In this document: positions 36,382 through 45,620 of the stretch, piece after piece
Numbering within the stretch: the first letter of the stretch is position 1
Layout of the letters: every line of letters begins with the position of its first letter
NCBI GenBank assembly: GCA_036507955.1
Contig: DATCIH010000177.1
Location: forward strand, 1 to 58,676
From: DATCIH01 sp036507955
GTDB taxonomy: Bacteria; Bacillota; Clostridia; Clostridiales; Clostridiaceae
Direction of reading: 5' to 3'
Length of the DNA stretch: 58,676 nucleotides
Program-made: the position numbers and the translations under genes
The notes under the pieces: generated by a model
What the model was told of the DNA's origin: nothing
Databases searched by the model: none
Seen by the model: the letters and a program-made list of their open reading frames with translations, nothing else

Positions 36382-36693
36382 TTAAGCTTCTATCTTTTCA
36401 ATCTGAAGCTTTGTATATGGTTGTCTATGGCCTTGCTTCCTTCTATAATCCAATTTTGGCTTATACTTAAAAACAATAACCTTTTTTGATTTACCTTGAG
36501 TTAATACCTTCGCTACTACTTTAGCCCCAACAATTACAGGACTTCCAACAGTAAGCTTACCATCAACACTTATAGCAAGAACTTCAGTAATTTCAATAGT
36601 AGAATCTACCTCTGCTACTAGCTTCTCAACGAAGATTATATCTCCTTCTTGAACCTTAAATTGCTTGCCACCAGTTTTTAAAACTGCATACAT
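36382..36693 (-). CDS. rplU: 50S ribosomal protein L21
   Basis: 103 residues. MYAVLKTGGKQFKVQEGD is the universal L21 start; KPKLDYRRKQGHRQPYTKL near the end is the rRNA-binding signature. Strong GAGGAGG. It is first in rplU-prp-rpmA behind an L21 leader RNA. Confidence 0.98.
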   Translation of the reverse strand: MYAVLKTGGKQFKVQEGDIIFVEKLVAEVDSTIEITEVLAISVDGKLTVGSPVIVGAKVVAKVLTQGKSKKVIVFKYKPKLDYRRKQGHRQPYTKLQIEKIEA

Positions 36694-36702
36694 AAAAACA
36701 CC

Positions 36703-36778
36703 TCCTCATACCAGTCTCGCCATTACGGGTACAAAAATATAAAATTTTTGATTTAAACCCTACCTGTGCGGTCTACAA
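36703..36778 (-). ncRNA. L21 leader RNA (autoregulatory)
   Basis: The rplU leader on the minus strand contains CCGCACAGGTAGGGTTTAAA and, further down, GTACCCGTAATGGCGAGAC. These pair across the variable AT-rich middle (GTAGGG against the CCC of TACCCG) and resemble the Firmicute ribosomal-protein L21 leader (Rfam L21_leader). In that family L21 is thought to bind its own leader. A covariance search would settle the boundaries. Confidence 0.75.
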
Positions 36779-36783
36779 AAGAA

Positions 36784-36812
36784 ATTTTAACATATATATA
36801 TTGTTTTGTAAA
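36784..36812 (-). promoter_or_regulatory. Promoter of rplU-prp-rpmA
   Basis: Minus strand: TTTACA (36807-36812), 17-nt spacer, TAAAAT (36784-36789), placed so that transcription begins just before the L21 leader. Confidence 0.75.
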
Positions 36813-36818
36813 GAAACT

Positions 36819-38258
36819 TTAACCATATACTTTGAATTTACCTAAGGTTTCGATTTCTTTATTTTGAGTTAGGAATTTTACCCGTATATCCTTCATATCT
36901 TCTTTGAAATTTATATATACAGTATAATTTAAAGCATTTATATCCTTCACAAAATCTCCCATACTATCTTCCACCTTATTTTTATATCTATTATTGACTT
37001 CAATGTAAAGTTCTCTATTAGATGTAGTGGTTCCAAGTTTATTTACCTCATCTTTTATAAGAGCCTTCATGTATGAGAATTTATATACTTTTCCTCGCCC
37101 TGAGCAAAGATAACAATCCTCTTCTAAATATTCATCTATGCTTTTCCCTCTTCTTCTTCTTGCTATTTGAACTAAATTAAGCTCTGAGAATTCATAAACT
37201 ACTGTTTTACATTTATCATCTTTAAAGTTATCTCTTAAAATTGATAAAATTAAGGCTTTATATTCTGGATTGCTCATATCTATAAAGTCAACTACGATTA
37301 TTCCACTTATTCCTCTTAATCTAATTTGTCTTCCAATTTCATCTGCAGCTTCTTTATTTGTTTCAAACACCGTCTTCTCTATGCTTTTGCTACTAATATT
37401 TTTACCAGAATTAACATCTATAACATGCATTGCCTCGGTCTTATCTATTACAATATAACCTCCACAATTCAAGTAAATCTTATCAGAGATTAAATTTTTA
37501 ATTTCTTTTTCAATATCATAGAATTCAAAAATACTTCTTTCCTCAATGTAAAGTTCTAGTGGTATTTCATAGTTATATTCTTTGAGAAAATTAAGGATAT
37601 ATTTGAAATCTTCCTCATCATCTGTGACAATCTTATCATAGCTATTATCTACAAAATCTCGCAGAACTTTATCAATGATACCTAAATCTCCATATAATAG
37701 TCCTGGCTTTAATAAATATCCTGATTTTCTAATTATATCCTTGTAAATCTTATATAGCTTATCAACTTCTTCATTAATTTCCTCAAAACTAGCATTCTTA
37801 CTGTTAGTTCTAAGTATGATGCCAACATCTTCAGGTTTTAGGACTTGCTTTTTTGCATTACTAATAAAAGCTTTATCCTCAATCTTTTTAGATATCTCAA
37901 TTCTCTTATGGTAGGTCTCAATTGCAATAAGCCTACCAGGGATACTGAAAGCATTCGTAACCTTAGCTTCCTTTGACCCAACTCTTTCCTTCAAAACTTC
38001 AACTATTAAATATTGCCCTTTTTTAATTTCCGTATTGTTAAATTTTTTATCTAAGTACATATAACAATTTCTATCATCCCCAATATCAATAAAGGCGCAT
38101 TTAATAGCAGGAACTATACTCTTAACAATTCCATTGTAGATTTGCCCAACCTTTGGCTCTGAATCTTCTTCCTCTATAAAACAATCAATCAGCTTATCGT
38201 CTTCCTTAATTGCTATTCTTCTCATAAAATCATGTTTTTCTATAAATATTTTCTTCAT
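36819..38258 (-). CDS. rng: Ribonuclease E/G family protein
   Basis: 479 residues. N-terminal S1 domain (GQIYNGIVKSIVPAIKCAFIDIG), then the RNase H-like catalytic domain with metal ligands in AMHVIDVNSG and IIVVDFIDM, and the Zn-link CYLCSGRGKV. This is the short RNase G form. It processes rRNA and mRNA from 5'-monophosphorylated ends. It lies 15 nt after the TIGR03936-type gene, a clustering seen in other clostridia. Confidence 0.93.
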   Translation of the reverse strand: MKKIFIEKHDFMRRIAIKEDDKLIDCFIEEEDSEPKVGQIYNGIVKSIVPAIKCAFIDIGDDRNCYMYLDKKFNNTEIKKGQYLIVEVLKERVGSKEAKVTNAFSIPGRLIAIETYHKRIEISKKIEDKAFISNAKKQVLKPEDVGIILRTNSKNASFEEINEEVDKLYKIYKDIIRKSGYLLKPGLLYGDLGIIDKVLRDFVDNSYDKIVTDDEEDFKYILNFLKEYNYEIPLELYIEERSIFEFYDIEKEIKNLISDKIYLNCGGYIVIDKTEAMHVIDVNSGKNISSKSIEKTVFETNKEAADEIGRQIRLRGISGIIVVDFIDMSNPEYKALILSILRDNFKDDKCKTVVYEFSELNLVQIARRRRGKSIDEYLEEDCYLCSGRGKVYKFSYMKALIKDEVNKLGTTTSNRELYIEVNNRYKNKVEDSMGDFVKDINALNYTVYINFKEDMKDIRVKFLTQNKEIETLGKFKVYG

Positions 38259-38272
38259 ATATTCATCACCTT

Positions 38273-38974
38273 TTAAGAAAAATAGTCATAAAGAGGTACA
38301 AAGTTACCCTCCTTAATTCCATATAATTCGTCCCTACATATATATGTAAAACTATCCTCTGATACATTAGAGGTATTACTTTTAATGAAGGAAGCAAGTA
38401 ATTCTGCTGATAAGTTTTCCCTGCTACCACAAGATAAAAACGAACTTATAAATAGAGTATTATCCTTTAACGTATAATCAAACTTTTTAACCATAGGTTT
38501 AATATTTGTTAGTTTTTCTCCACTTTTTGTTTTTTTAAGAATTACCCAGCTATCCATTTGGAGAAGCTTTTGTATATCTGTCTCAATATTTTCCTCACTA
38601 CTATATTTTATCTTTATATCATATAAGGCCGCATCAATAACCGCCATACCTTGTGGGACTTTTTTTTCACCAGTAGCTATAATTTCCTTAATATCCTTAA
38701 AATTTACCCCTGTAGGTGAATTTTTATTTAAAACATCCTTTATTGCAGAAGAATCAAGGGTGGTGCTAAGAACAATATCTAAATATTCTGCCTTAGAACA
38801 AACTCCAACTGGCAAAGGCTGTGCTATTGATATATTCATATGAGGATTAAAACCATTAGAATAATCAACAGGGATTAGTGACCTACGGACCACTCTTTGA
38901 AGGGTTCTCATCAAATCTAAATGAGATATAAATTTAATAGCATCTCCTTTTGTGAACTTAACTAAATATCTCAA
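38273..38974 (-). CDS. Radical-SAM-linked protein, TIGR03936/DUF2344 type
   Basis: 233 residues. It begins RYLVKFTKGDAIKFISHLDLMRTLQRVVRRS and contains NGFNPHMNISIAQPLPVGV, both diagnostic of DUF2344. Function is unknown. It abuts the B12-binding radical SAM gene with no gap (the start codon immediately follows its stop), and in some bacteria the two are fused, implying a shared pathway. Confidence 0.9.
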   Translation of the reverse strand: MRYLVKFTKGDAIKFISHLDLMRTLQRVVRRSLIPVDYSNGFNPHMNISIAQPLPVGVCSKAEYLDIVLSTTLDSSAIKDVLNKNSPTGVNFKDIKEIIATGEKKVPQGMAVIDAALYDIKIKYSSEENIETDIQKLLQMDSWVILKKTKSGEKLTNIKPMVKKFDYTLKDNTLFISSFLSCGSRENLSAELLASFIKSNTSNVSEDSFTYICRDELYGIKEGNFVPLYDYFS

Positions 38975-40807
38975 TTACATGCACCCTCCCTTCATAAGTT
39001 TACTATTTATGCCACAATTATTACAATTTAATCTGCAATCTTCAGTTAATATTTGTTTTTTAGCTTTTTCATTTTCCTCTATTAAAAACTCTTTGCTAAC
39101 CCCTATATCAATAAAATCCCAAGGCAATTTTTCATCATATGTTCTTTCTCGATATGCATAAAAATCTCCATCAATATTAGTTAGCTCAAAAGCCTTCTTC
39201 CAGGTATCAGTCTTAAAGTACTCTGACCAACCATCAAATTTAGCTCCTAGCTCAAAGGCTTTAATAAGTGTATCACAAAGTTTTCTATCCCCTCTTGCAA
39301 ATACTGCTTCTAAATAGCTCACAGGAGAATCATGCCAGCTATAATCTACGGCTTTGCTATTTATTGAATAATTCAATAATTTAATTTTCTCTTTTATAAC
39401 TTCAGTTCTTTCTTGTGCTGCCCATTGAAAAGGGGTAAAGGCCTTAGGTACAAATATTGCAGAACTAACATTTATTTTCAGACCCCTACTTCTTACCCCC
39501 TTTGGTATTTTAAAATACTCCTGTGCAACCTTATCTGCTAAAGCTCCAATATCTGAAACATCTTCTTTTTCTTCATAAGGCAACCCTATCATAAAATATA
39601 ATTTTATTGTTGACCAGCCTGAAGCAAAAGCACTGTTTACTGCATTCATTAAATCTTCTTCTGTAACTCCTTTATTTATTATATCCCGCATCCTTTGGGA
39701 TCCAGCTTCTGGTGCAAGAGTTAAACCAGTTTTTCTAACTTTCTGAATCTCCTTAAGAAGATTTACTGAGAAAGAATCGATTCTAATAGAAGGTAAAGAT
39801 ATACCTATTTTTTTATCCTTATTTTTTTCTATAAACTCTGTTACCAGATCTTCTATATTTGAATAATCACAAATGCTTAAGGAACTAAGGGACACATCGT
39901 CATACCCTGTGCTAGCTATTAACTCTTCACTTTGTTTTAGTAAAGTCTCTTTGCTCTTTTCTCTTATAGGTCTATATATCATTCCTGCCTGACAAAATCT
40001 ACAGCCTCTTGTACAGCCTCTAAAGGTTTCCAAAATTATTCGATCATGTATTATCTCCGTATAGGGAACTATAATTTTATCTGGATAATTAGCCTTATCT
40101 AAATCTTTAACTATCCTTTTTGATATTGTTTTAGGCACAAAGTCATATTTGGGAATAAAATCTTCAATTGTACCATCTTGCTTATAGGTAACTGTATAAA
40201 AGCCTGGGATATAAATTCCTTCTATAGAGGATAGTGCTTTTAATATCTCGAATCTTTTTTTGCCCTTATTTGCTTTATAAACCTCTATAACCTCATTTAG
40301 CACTTCTTCCCCTTCACCTAAGGATATAACATCTGCAATGTCATATAAGGGCTCTGGATTGTAAGCACAGGGTCCACCACAGATTACAATTGGTTCCCCT
40401 TCGCCTCGAAGACTGCTCCTAATAGTTATGTCACCTAAAGAAAGCATATTTAATATATTTGTGTAACTCATTTCATATTGCAGGGTAAAACCAACTAGAT
40501 CAAATCTATTAATAGGATCTTTACTTTCAAGTGCAAATAAAGGTATACCTGCGTCCTTCATCAAAGCCTCCATGTCTGGCCAAGGTGTATAGACTCTTTC
40601 ACAAAAGGTATCCTCTCTATTATTTAATATATGATATAAAATTTTACTTCCTAGATGGGACATCCCTACCTCATATACATCTGGGAAACAAAAAACAAAT
40701 CTTACTTCAACCTTATCTTTATCCTTCATACAAGAATTAAATTCGCTGCCTATATATCGGGCAGGTTTCTCTACTCTATAAAGGATGTCATCCAAATTAT
40801 TTATCAT
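38975..40807 (-). CDS. B12-binding-domain radical SAM protein, TIGR03960 type
   Basis: 610 residues. The N-terminal region has RYIGSEFNS and VFCFPDVYEVGMSHLG, a B12-binding-like fold. The radical-SAM cluster is in RGCTRGCRFCQAG (CxxxCxxC, about 263-270), followed by ISLPSIRID and KLYFMIGLPYE. The C-terminal segment ends with a Cys pair (CNNCGIN), perhaps a second metal site. Its substrate is unknown. It is first in a three-gene set with the DUF2344 gene and rng. Confidence 0.92.
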   Translation of the reverse strand: MINNLDDILYRVEKPARYIGSEFNSCMKDKDKVEVRFVFCFPDVYEVGMSHLGSKILYHILNNREDTFCERVYTPWPDMEALMKDAGIPLFALESKDPINRFDLVGFTLQYEMSYTNILNMLSLGDITIRSSLRGEGEPIVICGGPCAYNPEPLYDIADVISLGEGEEVLNEVIEVYKANKGKKRFEILKALSSIEGIYIPGFYTVTYKQDGTIEDFIPKYDFVPKTISKRIVKDLDKANYPDKIIVPYTEIIHDRIILETFRGCTRGCRFCQAGMIYRPIREKSKETLLKQSEELIASTGYDDVSLSSLSICDYSNIEDLVTEFIEKNKDKKIGISLPSIRIDSFSVNLLKEIQKVRKTGLTLAPEAGSQRMRDIINKGVTEEDLMNAVNSAFASGWSTIKLYFMIGLPYEEKEDVSDIGALADKVAQEYFKIPKGVRSRGLKINVSSAIFVPKAFTPFQWAAQERTEVIKEKIKLLNYSINSKAVDYSWHDSPVSYLEAVFARGDRKLCDTLIKAFELGAKFDGWSEYFKTDTWKKAFELTNIDGDFYAYRERTYDEKLPWDFIDIGVSKEFLIEENEKAKKQILTEDCRLNCNNCGINSKLMKGGCM

Positions 40808-40858
40808 TCTTTTCCTCCTAGGTTTTTCATTACAATATATATTAGCATAAAAATATAA

Positions 40859-41701
40859 TTATTGTAATTCTATATACTCTTTTAATGTGATATTACCATA
40901 TTCTCTAATGCCACTTAATATTTGCTCCTCATAAATAATATTTATAAACTTCATGTCTTTATCAACTACATGGAAAATACTATATTTATATTTATCCAGT
41001 AGGCTTAAAGCTGTTAATAGATCCTTTTCAAGATATATTGACATGCTTCTATTTTCAATATATCCTTTTTTAAAAAATCTAATCTTTTTCTTTAAAATAT
41101 CTCCCATAACAAGATACGCCCTTCTTTCTTTTTCTTTAACTGATGATACCACAATAAAAAAAGATATTAGGCTAAAGCCAATATTCATTTGTTTATTAAG
41201 AATTAGTATAAAGCTATATAGTAGCATAATAGTACCAATTATTATGCTGATTAATATAGTAATATTTTGACCCTTCTTATACACATACCTAATGGATAAT
41301 ATATCCCTTAATATTCTACCGCCATCTAAGGGGATTAACGGTAATAAATTAAATAATCCTAAGGTAAGATTTGCTTTAAATAATAAACTTATAATATCCG
41401 TTTTAATATAAATACTAATAAAACAAAAAATAACTGCTGCCAATATATTAGCAGCAGGACCTGAGAAAGATATTATTAAATCTTCTTGTGGTGATGCTTC
41501 ATCTAAATTCATCAAAGTAAGATGGGCGCCGATAGGTAAAAAGTCTATAGAAAAAGCAGAATACCCATAGCTTCTTGCAACAAAATAATGAACTAATTCA
41601 TGTAAAAATGCTAACAAGAATGCAATTAGAATCTGACCATTAAGTCCAAGAATAATGAGGATTATTACATATGGAATAAAATATTTGCTAAATTTAATCA
41701 A
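40859..41701 (-). CDS. spoIVFB: SpoIVFB-type M50 intramembrane protease
   Basis: 280 residues. Site-2 protease with HELVH (HExxH, about 35-39) and LLPLIPLDGGR (NPLPxxPLDGGR-type, about 118-128) in a multi-TM body, plus a C-terminal CBS-like region. In Bacillus SpoIVFB cleaves pro-sigma-K. The start is TTG 41701, 7 nt after GGAG. It lies 17 nt after a small membrane protein in the spoIVFA position. Confidence 0.9.
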   Translation of the reverse strand: MIKFSKYFIPYVIILIILGLNGQILIAFLLAFLHELVHYFVARSYGYSAFSIDFLPIGAHLTLMNLDEASPQEDLIISFSGPAANILAAVIFCFISIYIKTDIISLLFKANLTLGLFNLLPLIPLDGGRILRDILSIRYVYKKGQNITILISIIIGTIMLLYSFILILNKQMNIGFSLISFFIVVSSVKEKERRAYLVMGDILKKKIRFFKKGYIENRSMSIYLEKDLLTALSLLDKYKYSIFHVVDKDMKFINIIYEEQILSGIREYGNITLKEYIELQ

Positions 41702-41718
41702 AATTTTTCTCCAACAGA

Positions 41719-42072
41719 TTACTTGAATGTAATTTTATTTTGATTTAAAAAATTTTGAAAAGTCTCCTTTACTTGGGTTATATTTTGGCTTGTAACCATA
41801 TTTATCACTTGTTTATTAGTGTAGCCATTCCCTATATAAGCCTTTGAAATTACATATAAATTATTTATAGCATTAATGTGAACTGCTCGCGAAATAAGCA
41901 GCAATGAAATTAGTATTAAACCACCGGATAAATCTACTATAATTCTGTTAAATATAATATTCTTTTTCTTAGTAGGTTTAGATTTGCTACTCGAATATTT
42001 CCCTGCAGTATTTTTTTTGCCATTTAAAATACTTTCATAATAGTGTTCATACTGTGCATTAAAATTACCCAT
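41719..42072 (-). CDS. Small single-TM protein in the spoIVFA position
   Basis: 117 residues. The cytoplasmic N-terminal half is Lys/Ser-rich (KYSSSKSKPTKKKNI), there is one TM (about 48-65, IIVDLSGGLILISLLLI), and a short ~50-residue outside segment. The layout matches the first half of SpoIVFA, the regulator of SpoIVFB, but the C-terminal LytM/M23-like domain is absent and the frame ends cleanly. The start is ATG 42072, 6 nt after TTGGAG; a GTG at 42096 lies upstream of that site. Confidence 0.65.
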   Translation of the reverse strand: MGNFNAQYEHYYESILNGKKNTAGKYSSSKSKPTKKKNIIFNRIIVDLSGGLILISLLLISRAVHINAINNLYVISKAYIGNGYTNKQVINMVTSQNITQVKETFQNFLNQNKITFK

Positions 42073-42130
42073 TTTCTTCTCCAAAAAATATTTCACTATA
42101 TTTATATTTTGAAATAAGAAATTATATAAC

Positions 42131-42151
42131 TAAAAATGCCCCAAAGGGCAT
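42131..42151 (-). terminator. Terminator of rodA-mgsA
   Basis: Minus strand: ATGCCC - TTTG - GGGCAT followed by TTTTTAG. It separates mgsA from the spoIVF-type pair. Confidence 0.9.
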
Positions 42152-42160
42152 GTCCATGTA

Positions 42161-42532
42161 TTAACTATTTTTTTTAATATAATGAATAAATATATCAGCA
42201 GAATTAGTATTTGTTGCAAGAGGAGTGTTATGAACATCACAAAGCCTTAATAGGGCAGACACATCAGGCTCGTGAGGCTGAGCTGTGAGTGGGTCTCTAA
42301 GAAAAATAACTAAATCTATTTCTCCCTCCGCAATCTTAGCTCCAATTTGCTGGTCCCCTCCTAAAGGTCCGGATAAAAATCTTGTAACATTTAGCCCTAG
42401 CTTTTCATTTATAAGCTTTCCTGTGGTTCCAGTTGCATAAAGCTTATGTTTAATAAATATATCTATATTTTCCTCTATAAATCTTAACATATCGTCTTTT
42501 TTCCTATCATGGGCTATCAATGCTATTTTCAC
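42161..42532 (-). CDS. mgsA: Methylglyoxal synthase
   Basis: 123 residues. Converts dihydroxyacetone phosphate to methylglyoxal, a bypass of lower glycolysis under phosphate limitation. Signatures: ALIAHDRKKDDML, ATGTTGKLI, GPLGGDQQIGA with the catalytic Asp, and DPLTAQPHEPDV. It lies 10 nt after rodA, a common clostridial pairing. Confidence 0.97.
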   Translation of the reverse strand: MKIALIAHDRKKDDMLRFIEENIDIFIKHKLYATGTTGKLINEKLGLNVTRFLSGPLGGDQQIGAKIAEGEIDLVIFLRDPLTAQPHEPDVSALLRLCDVHNTPLATNTNSADIFIHYIKKNS

Positions 42533-42542
42533 ACTATTCCTC

Positions 42543-43661
42543 CTAAAAATTGATCTTTTTTCTACGCATTCCTACACTTAATACTAAACCTAAAGAAATA
42601 AAATTAGTTAAAAGAGAACTACCTCCATAGCTCATAAACGGCAGTGTTATACCAGATATAGGCATGAGGCCTATAGTCATACCTATATTTTGAAATATAG
42701 AAAATAGTAATGAAGATACAACCCCTGTACAAATTACAGCACCAAATATATCTTTGGAATTTCTACCTATAGCTATTATTTTCATAATCAAAATTGCATA
42801 TAAGAAAAGTAACAGTACCCCTCCAATAAAACCCCATTGATTTCCTACAACAGAAAAAATGAAATCCGTAAAATTTTCAGGTACGTAACTATTATCCACA
42901 AAACTTCCTGTGGCAATACCTTTACCTACTATTTCACCAGAACCAATAGATTTTTTTGATAAATCTAATTGATATTTTGCTTTTTCCGAAGCAGAAGATG
43001 GATCAATAAAGGCAGTTAACCTACTCTTTTGATAGGGCTGAATAAGACCACTATTCCAAACAATAGCTAATCCAATCAATATAGCAAGAATACCTGAAAT
43101 AATAACCTTTAGCTTTAGACCATGTACATAAAATATACCAAATGCAACAAAAAAGCATACCATGGTAAGTCCTAAATCTGGCTGAAGAAAAATTAAAATC
43201 ATTGGTATTATACTATAAATTACAAGTATCATGAAATTCTTAATTTTATTTGTATTACCCTCCATTTTTTGTAGTTGCTTTGCTAGCATCAATATAAGAC
43301 ACAATCTTGCAAATTCTCCAGGTTCAATAGCTCTGCTCCCGATTTTTATCCACATTGAAGCACCATTAATAGCTTTGCTGGTGATATTATTAAATATTAG
43401 TAAAGCTACACCAAAAAAATATATTACTCCAGCATACTGTTCAAAAACAGCATAATCAAAAATTAATATTAAATATATAACAATAATGCCAAGCAGTAAC
43501 CAAAGGCATTGAAGCAAAAAATAATAACTTCCCTGATTAGTTGGTTGCATGGCACAATATATATTAAATGCTCCAAATAAAACAATAACCATAGCTATTA
43601 TTATTAAAGAAAAATCTAGTTGTTTCAGAAGCTTTTTATTTATCATAAATAATCTCAACAA
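42543..43661 (-). CDS. rodA: RodA-type SEDS peptidoglycan polymerase
   Basis: 372 residues with about ten TMs. SEDS motifs: ARLCLILMLAKQLQKMEGN, LQPDLGLTMV, and LPFMSYGGSSLL near the C-terminus. RodA polymerises glycan strands in elongation with a class B PBP. The start is TTG 43661, 7 nt after GGAGG. It has its own probable -10 (43701-43706) and lies downstream of the min operon terminator. Confidence 0.92.
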   Translation of the reverse strand: MLRLFMINKKLLKQLDFSLIIIAMVIVLFGAFNIYCAMQPTNQGSYYFLLQCLWLLLGIIVIYLILIFDYAVFEQYAGVIYFFGVALLIFNNITSKAINGASMWIKIGSRAIEPGEFARLCLILMLAKQLQKMEGNTNKIKNFMILVIYSIIPMILIFLQPDLGLTMVCFFVAFGIFYVHGLKLKVIISGILAILIGLAIVWNSGLIQPYQKSRLTAFIDPSSASEKAKYQLDLSKKSIGSGEIVGKGIATGSFVDNSYVPENFTDFIFSVVGNQWGFIGGVLLLFLYAILIMKIIAIGRNSKDIFGAVICTGVVSSLLFSIFQNIGMTIGLMPISGITLPFMSYGGSSLLTNFISLGLVLSVGMRRKKINF

Positions 43662-43700
43662 AATAGTACCTCCACAAAAAACATGTTACATTTCAAGTGT

Positions 43701-43706
43701 ATTATA
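43701..43706 (-). promoter_or_regulatory. Probable -10 of the rodA-mgsA unit
   Basis: Perfect TATAAT on the minus strand, 39 nt before the rodA start and downstream of the minE terminator; the -35 is weak. Confidence 0.55.
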
Positions 43707-43732
43707 GCATAGCTAGTATGAAAAATCAGTAT

Positions 43733-43770
43733 AAATAAAAAGTAAGGGACACACCTAAAGGTGATGTCCC
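43733..43770 (-). terminator. Terminator of the mre-min operon
   Basis: Minus strand: GGGACA-t-CACC, loop TTTA, GGTG-TGTCCC, then TTACTTTTTATTT. One base is bulged. A second GGGACA lies just upstream (43778-43783), allowing an alternative pairing. Confidence 0.85.
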
Positions 43771-43787
43771 AAGGCAATGTCCCTAAT

Positions 43788-44057
43788 TTATCTATTTAAC
43801 TTTAAACCTTTTATTGGAATATTTGCTATCAATGCTGGTGCATTCCCTTGACTAGCATCTGTTCTTACTAATTTGACATCGATTTCTTCACTATCAATAT
43901 CTACATATTTGGCGAGTACCATTAAAATATCATTTTTTATTAATTCAAGAAGCTCAGGCGAAACATTTGCTCTATCATGAATTAATATTAATTTCAATCT
44001 ATCCTTGGCAACATTCTTTGAAGATGATCTAGCTGAAAAAAATTTAAATAAGTCCAT
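43788..44057 (-). CDS. minE: Cell division topological factor MinE
   Basis: 89 residues. MDLFKFFSARSSSKNVAKDRLKLILIHDR carries the membrane-targeting helix and the MinD-contacting helix; the C-terminal half is the dimerisation beta domain. It stimulates MinD ATPase and drives pole-to-pole oscillation. Last gene of minC-minD-minE, 10 nt after minD. Confidence 0.95.
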   Translation of the reverse strand: MDLFKFFSARSSSKNVAKDRLKLILIHDRANVSPELLELIKNDILMVLAKYVDIDSEEIDVKLVRTDASQGNAPALIANIPIKGLKLNR

Positions 44058-44067
44058 AATTCCACCT

Positions 44068-44865
44068 CTATTTCTTCTTAAATAAATTTCTTATTGTTGA
44101 AAATAATCCATTATTATTTCTATTAAAATCAATAAAGGGAACCTCTACTCCAGTTATTCGAAGAGCAATATTTTTAAAGGCTTGTCCAGATAATGCATTA
44201 TTATCTAAGACAATTGGCTCTCCTTTATTTGTCGAGATAGTAATATTTCTATCATCCGGTACAATACCAATAAGCTTTATTGCTAAGCTATCTAAAATAT
44301 CGTCCACATCAAGCATGTCCCCATTTTTAGTCATCTCAAAATTAATTCTATTAACCACAAGATCGTGTCTATCCATTCCTCTAGCATCAAGTTTACCTAT
44401 AACTCTATCTGCATCTCTAACGGATGTAACTTCAGGATTAACTACAATAACAGCCCTATCAGCCCCTACCACTGCATTTTCAAATCCCTGTTCAATTCCT
44501 GCAGGACAATCTATAATAACGTAATCAAAATCTTCTTTTAATTGATTTACTAATGTAAGCATATCCTGAGAGCTTATATCATTCTTATCTCTTGTTTGGG
44601 CAGTTGGTAGTAAGCATAAATTTGGAAACCTTTTATCCTTTATCAAAGCTTGTTTAAGTTTGCAGTTACCTTCAATTATGTCAATTAAAGTATAAACTAT
44701 CCTATTTTCAAGACCCATCAACACATCTAAATTTCTAAGACCTGTATCCCCATCAATCAGAACCACCTTTTTACCCATTGTTGCAAGTGCTGTTCCAATA
44801 TTTGCTGTAGTTGTGGTTTTACCAACTCCACCTTTCCCAGATGTTACCACAATCGCTTCTCCCAT
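44068..44865 (-). CDS. minD: Septum-site ATPase MinD
   Basis: 265 residues. Deviant Walker A GKGGVGKTTTTANIG (about 9-20), DGDTGLRNLD, YVIIDCPAGIEQG, and a C-terminal amphipathic membrane-targeting helix (NNNGLFSTIRNLFKKK). It recruits MinC to the membrane. GAGGG upstream. Confidence 0.98.
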   Translation of the reverse strand: MGEAIVVTSGKGGVGKTTTTANIGTALATMGKKVVLIDGDTGLRNLDVLMGLENRIVYTLIDIIEGNCKLKQALIKDKRFPNLCLLPTAQTRDKNDISSQDMLTLVNQLKEDFDYVIIDCPAGIEQGFENAVVGADRAVIVVNPEVTSVRDADRVIGKLDARGMDRHDLVVNRINFEMTKNGDMLDVDDILDSLAIKLIGIVPDDRNITISTNKGEPIVLDNNALSGQAFKNIALRITGVEVPFIDFNRNNNGLFSTIRNLFKKK

Positions 44866-44879
44866 TTATATTCCCTCCG

Positions 44880-45512
44880 TTATACGTATTTATTTAGCAA
44901 GTAAGGTTCAACTACTATTGAGCCTTCTTTTATTCTAGCCACCTCTGGATATTGTGGTCTATTACCATCCTCCGGAGAACGACTAACTATATCTGCTATC
45001 TGTATTATTTGAGGCTCTAAAGAAAAAGCAGCAATAATGGCTCTATCATTTCCCCCCATTCCTGCATAAACTTTACCCTTTATCCTTCCAAGAACTATGA
45101 TATTACCCGTGGCTGTAATTTCTGAACCTGGATTTGTGTCACCTATTACAACCAAATTACCATTATAATTAATACTTTGTCCACTTCTAATTGTCTTTCT
45201 AACAAATTTTGTTCTACCTTCATTAATTCCATTAAAGACCTTAGATGATTTATCATCGTTCTCTTCTAAAATACATTCCTCAATTAAAAATTCTTTAAAT
45301 AATATATCTTTAAGCCTTTTAAGGTCCTTCCCATTCATGAATTTTAATTCAGTGTCAATTTTCAAAGTTGAACCTTCATAAAATTTCTTTCCCTTTTGTA
45401 ACTTTTTTATAAGGTTTTCCAACATATCATCAAAATCTCTAAATTTATTGAAATTTATTACTGCATTTAAACCATCTTTATTGCCTTTAATTATTATTCC
45501 ATCATCGACCAT
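44880..45512 (-). CDS. minC: Septum inhibitor MinC
   Basis: 210 residues. The N-terminal FtsZ-interacting domain (IIIKGNKDGLNAVINF) is followed by the C-terminal right-handed beta-helix with RSGQSINYNGNLVVIGDTNPGSEI and GNIIVLGRIKGKVYAGMGG, the MinD-binding face. It blocks Z-ring formation away from midcell. GGAGG upstream; 108 nt after mreD with no obvious terminator, so probably one transcript. Confidence 0.96.
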   Translation of the reverse strand: MVDDGIIIKGNKDGLNAVINFNKFRDFDDMLENLIKKLQKGKKFYEGSTLKIDTELKFMNGKDLKRLKDILFKEFLIEECILEENDDKSSKVFNGINEGRTKFVRKTIRSGQSINYNGNLVVIGDTNPGSEITATGNIIVLGRIKGKVYAGMGGNDRAIIAAFSLEPQIIQIADIVSRSPEDGNRPQYPEVARIKEGSIVVEPYLLNKYV

Positions 45513-45620
45513 ATCAAACCTCCGATAAAAATATAATTATTATTTCAACAAAATATCTTCAAATCCTTCTTTTATTTTTTTAAAACTATGATTTATTTAG
45601 TAAATTAAAACATAATTTCT

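Noticed and set aside
43746..43785. GGGACA/TGTCCC repeats as a mobile repetitive element
   Set aside because: Only one hairpin and a partial second arm occur here, and the position and T-run explain it as the operon terminator.
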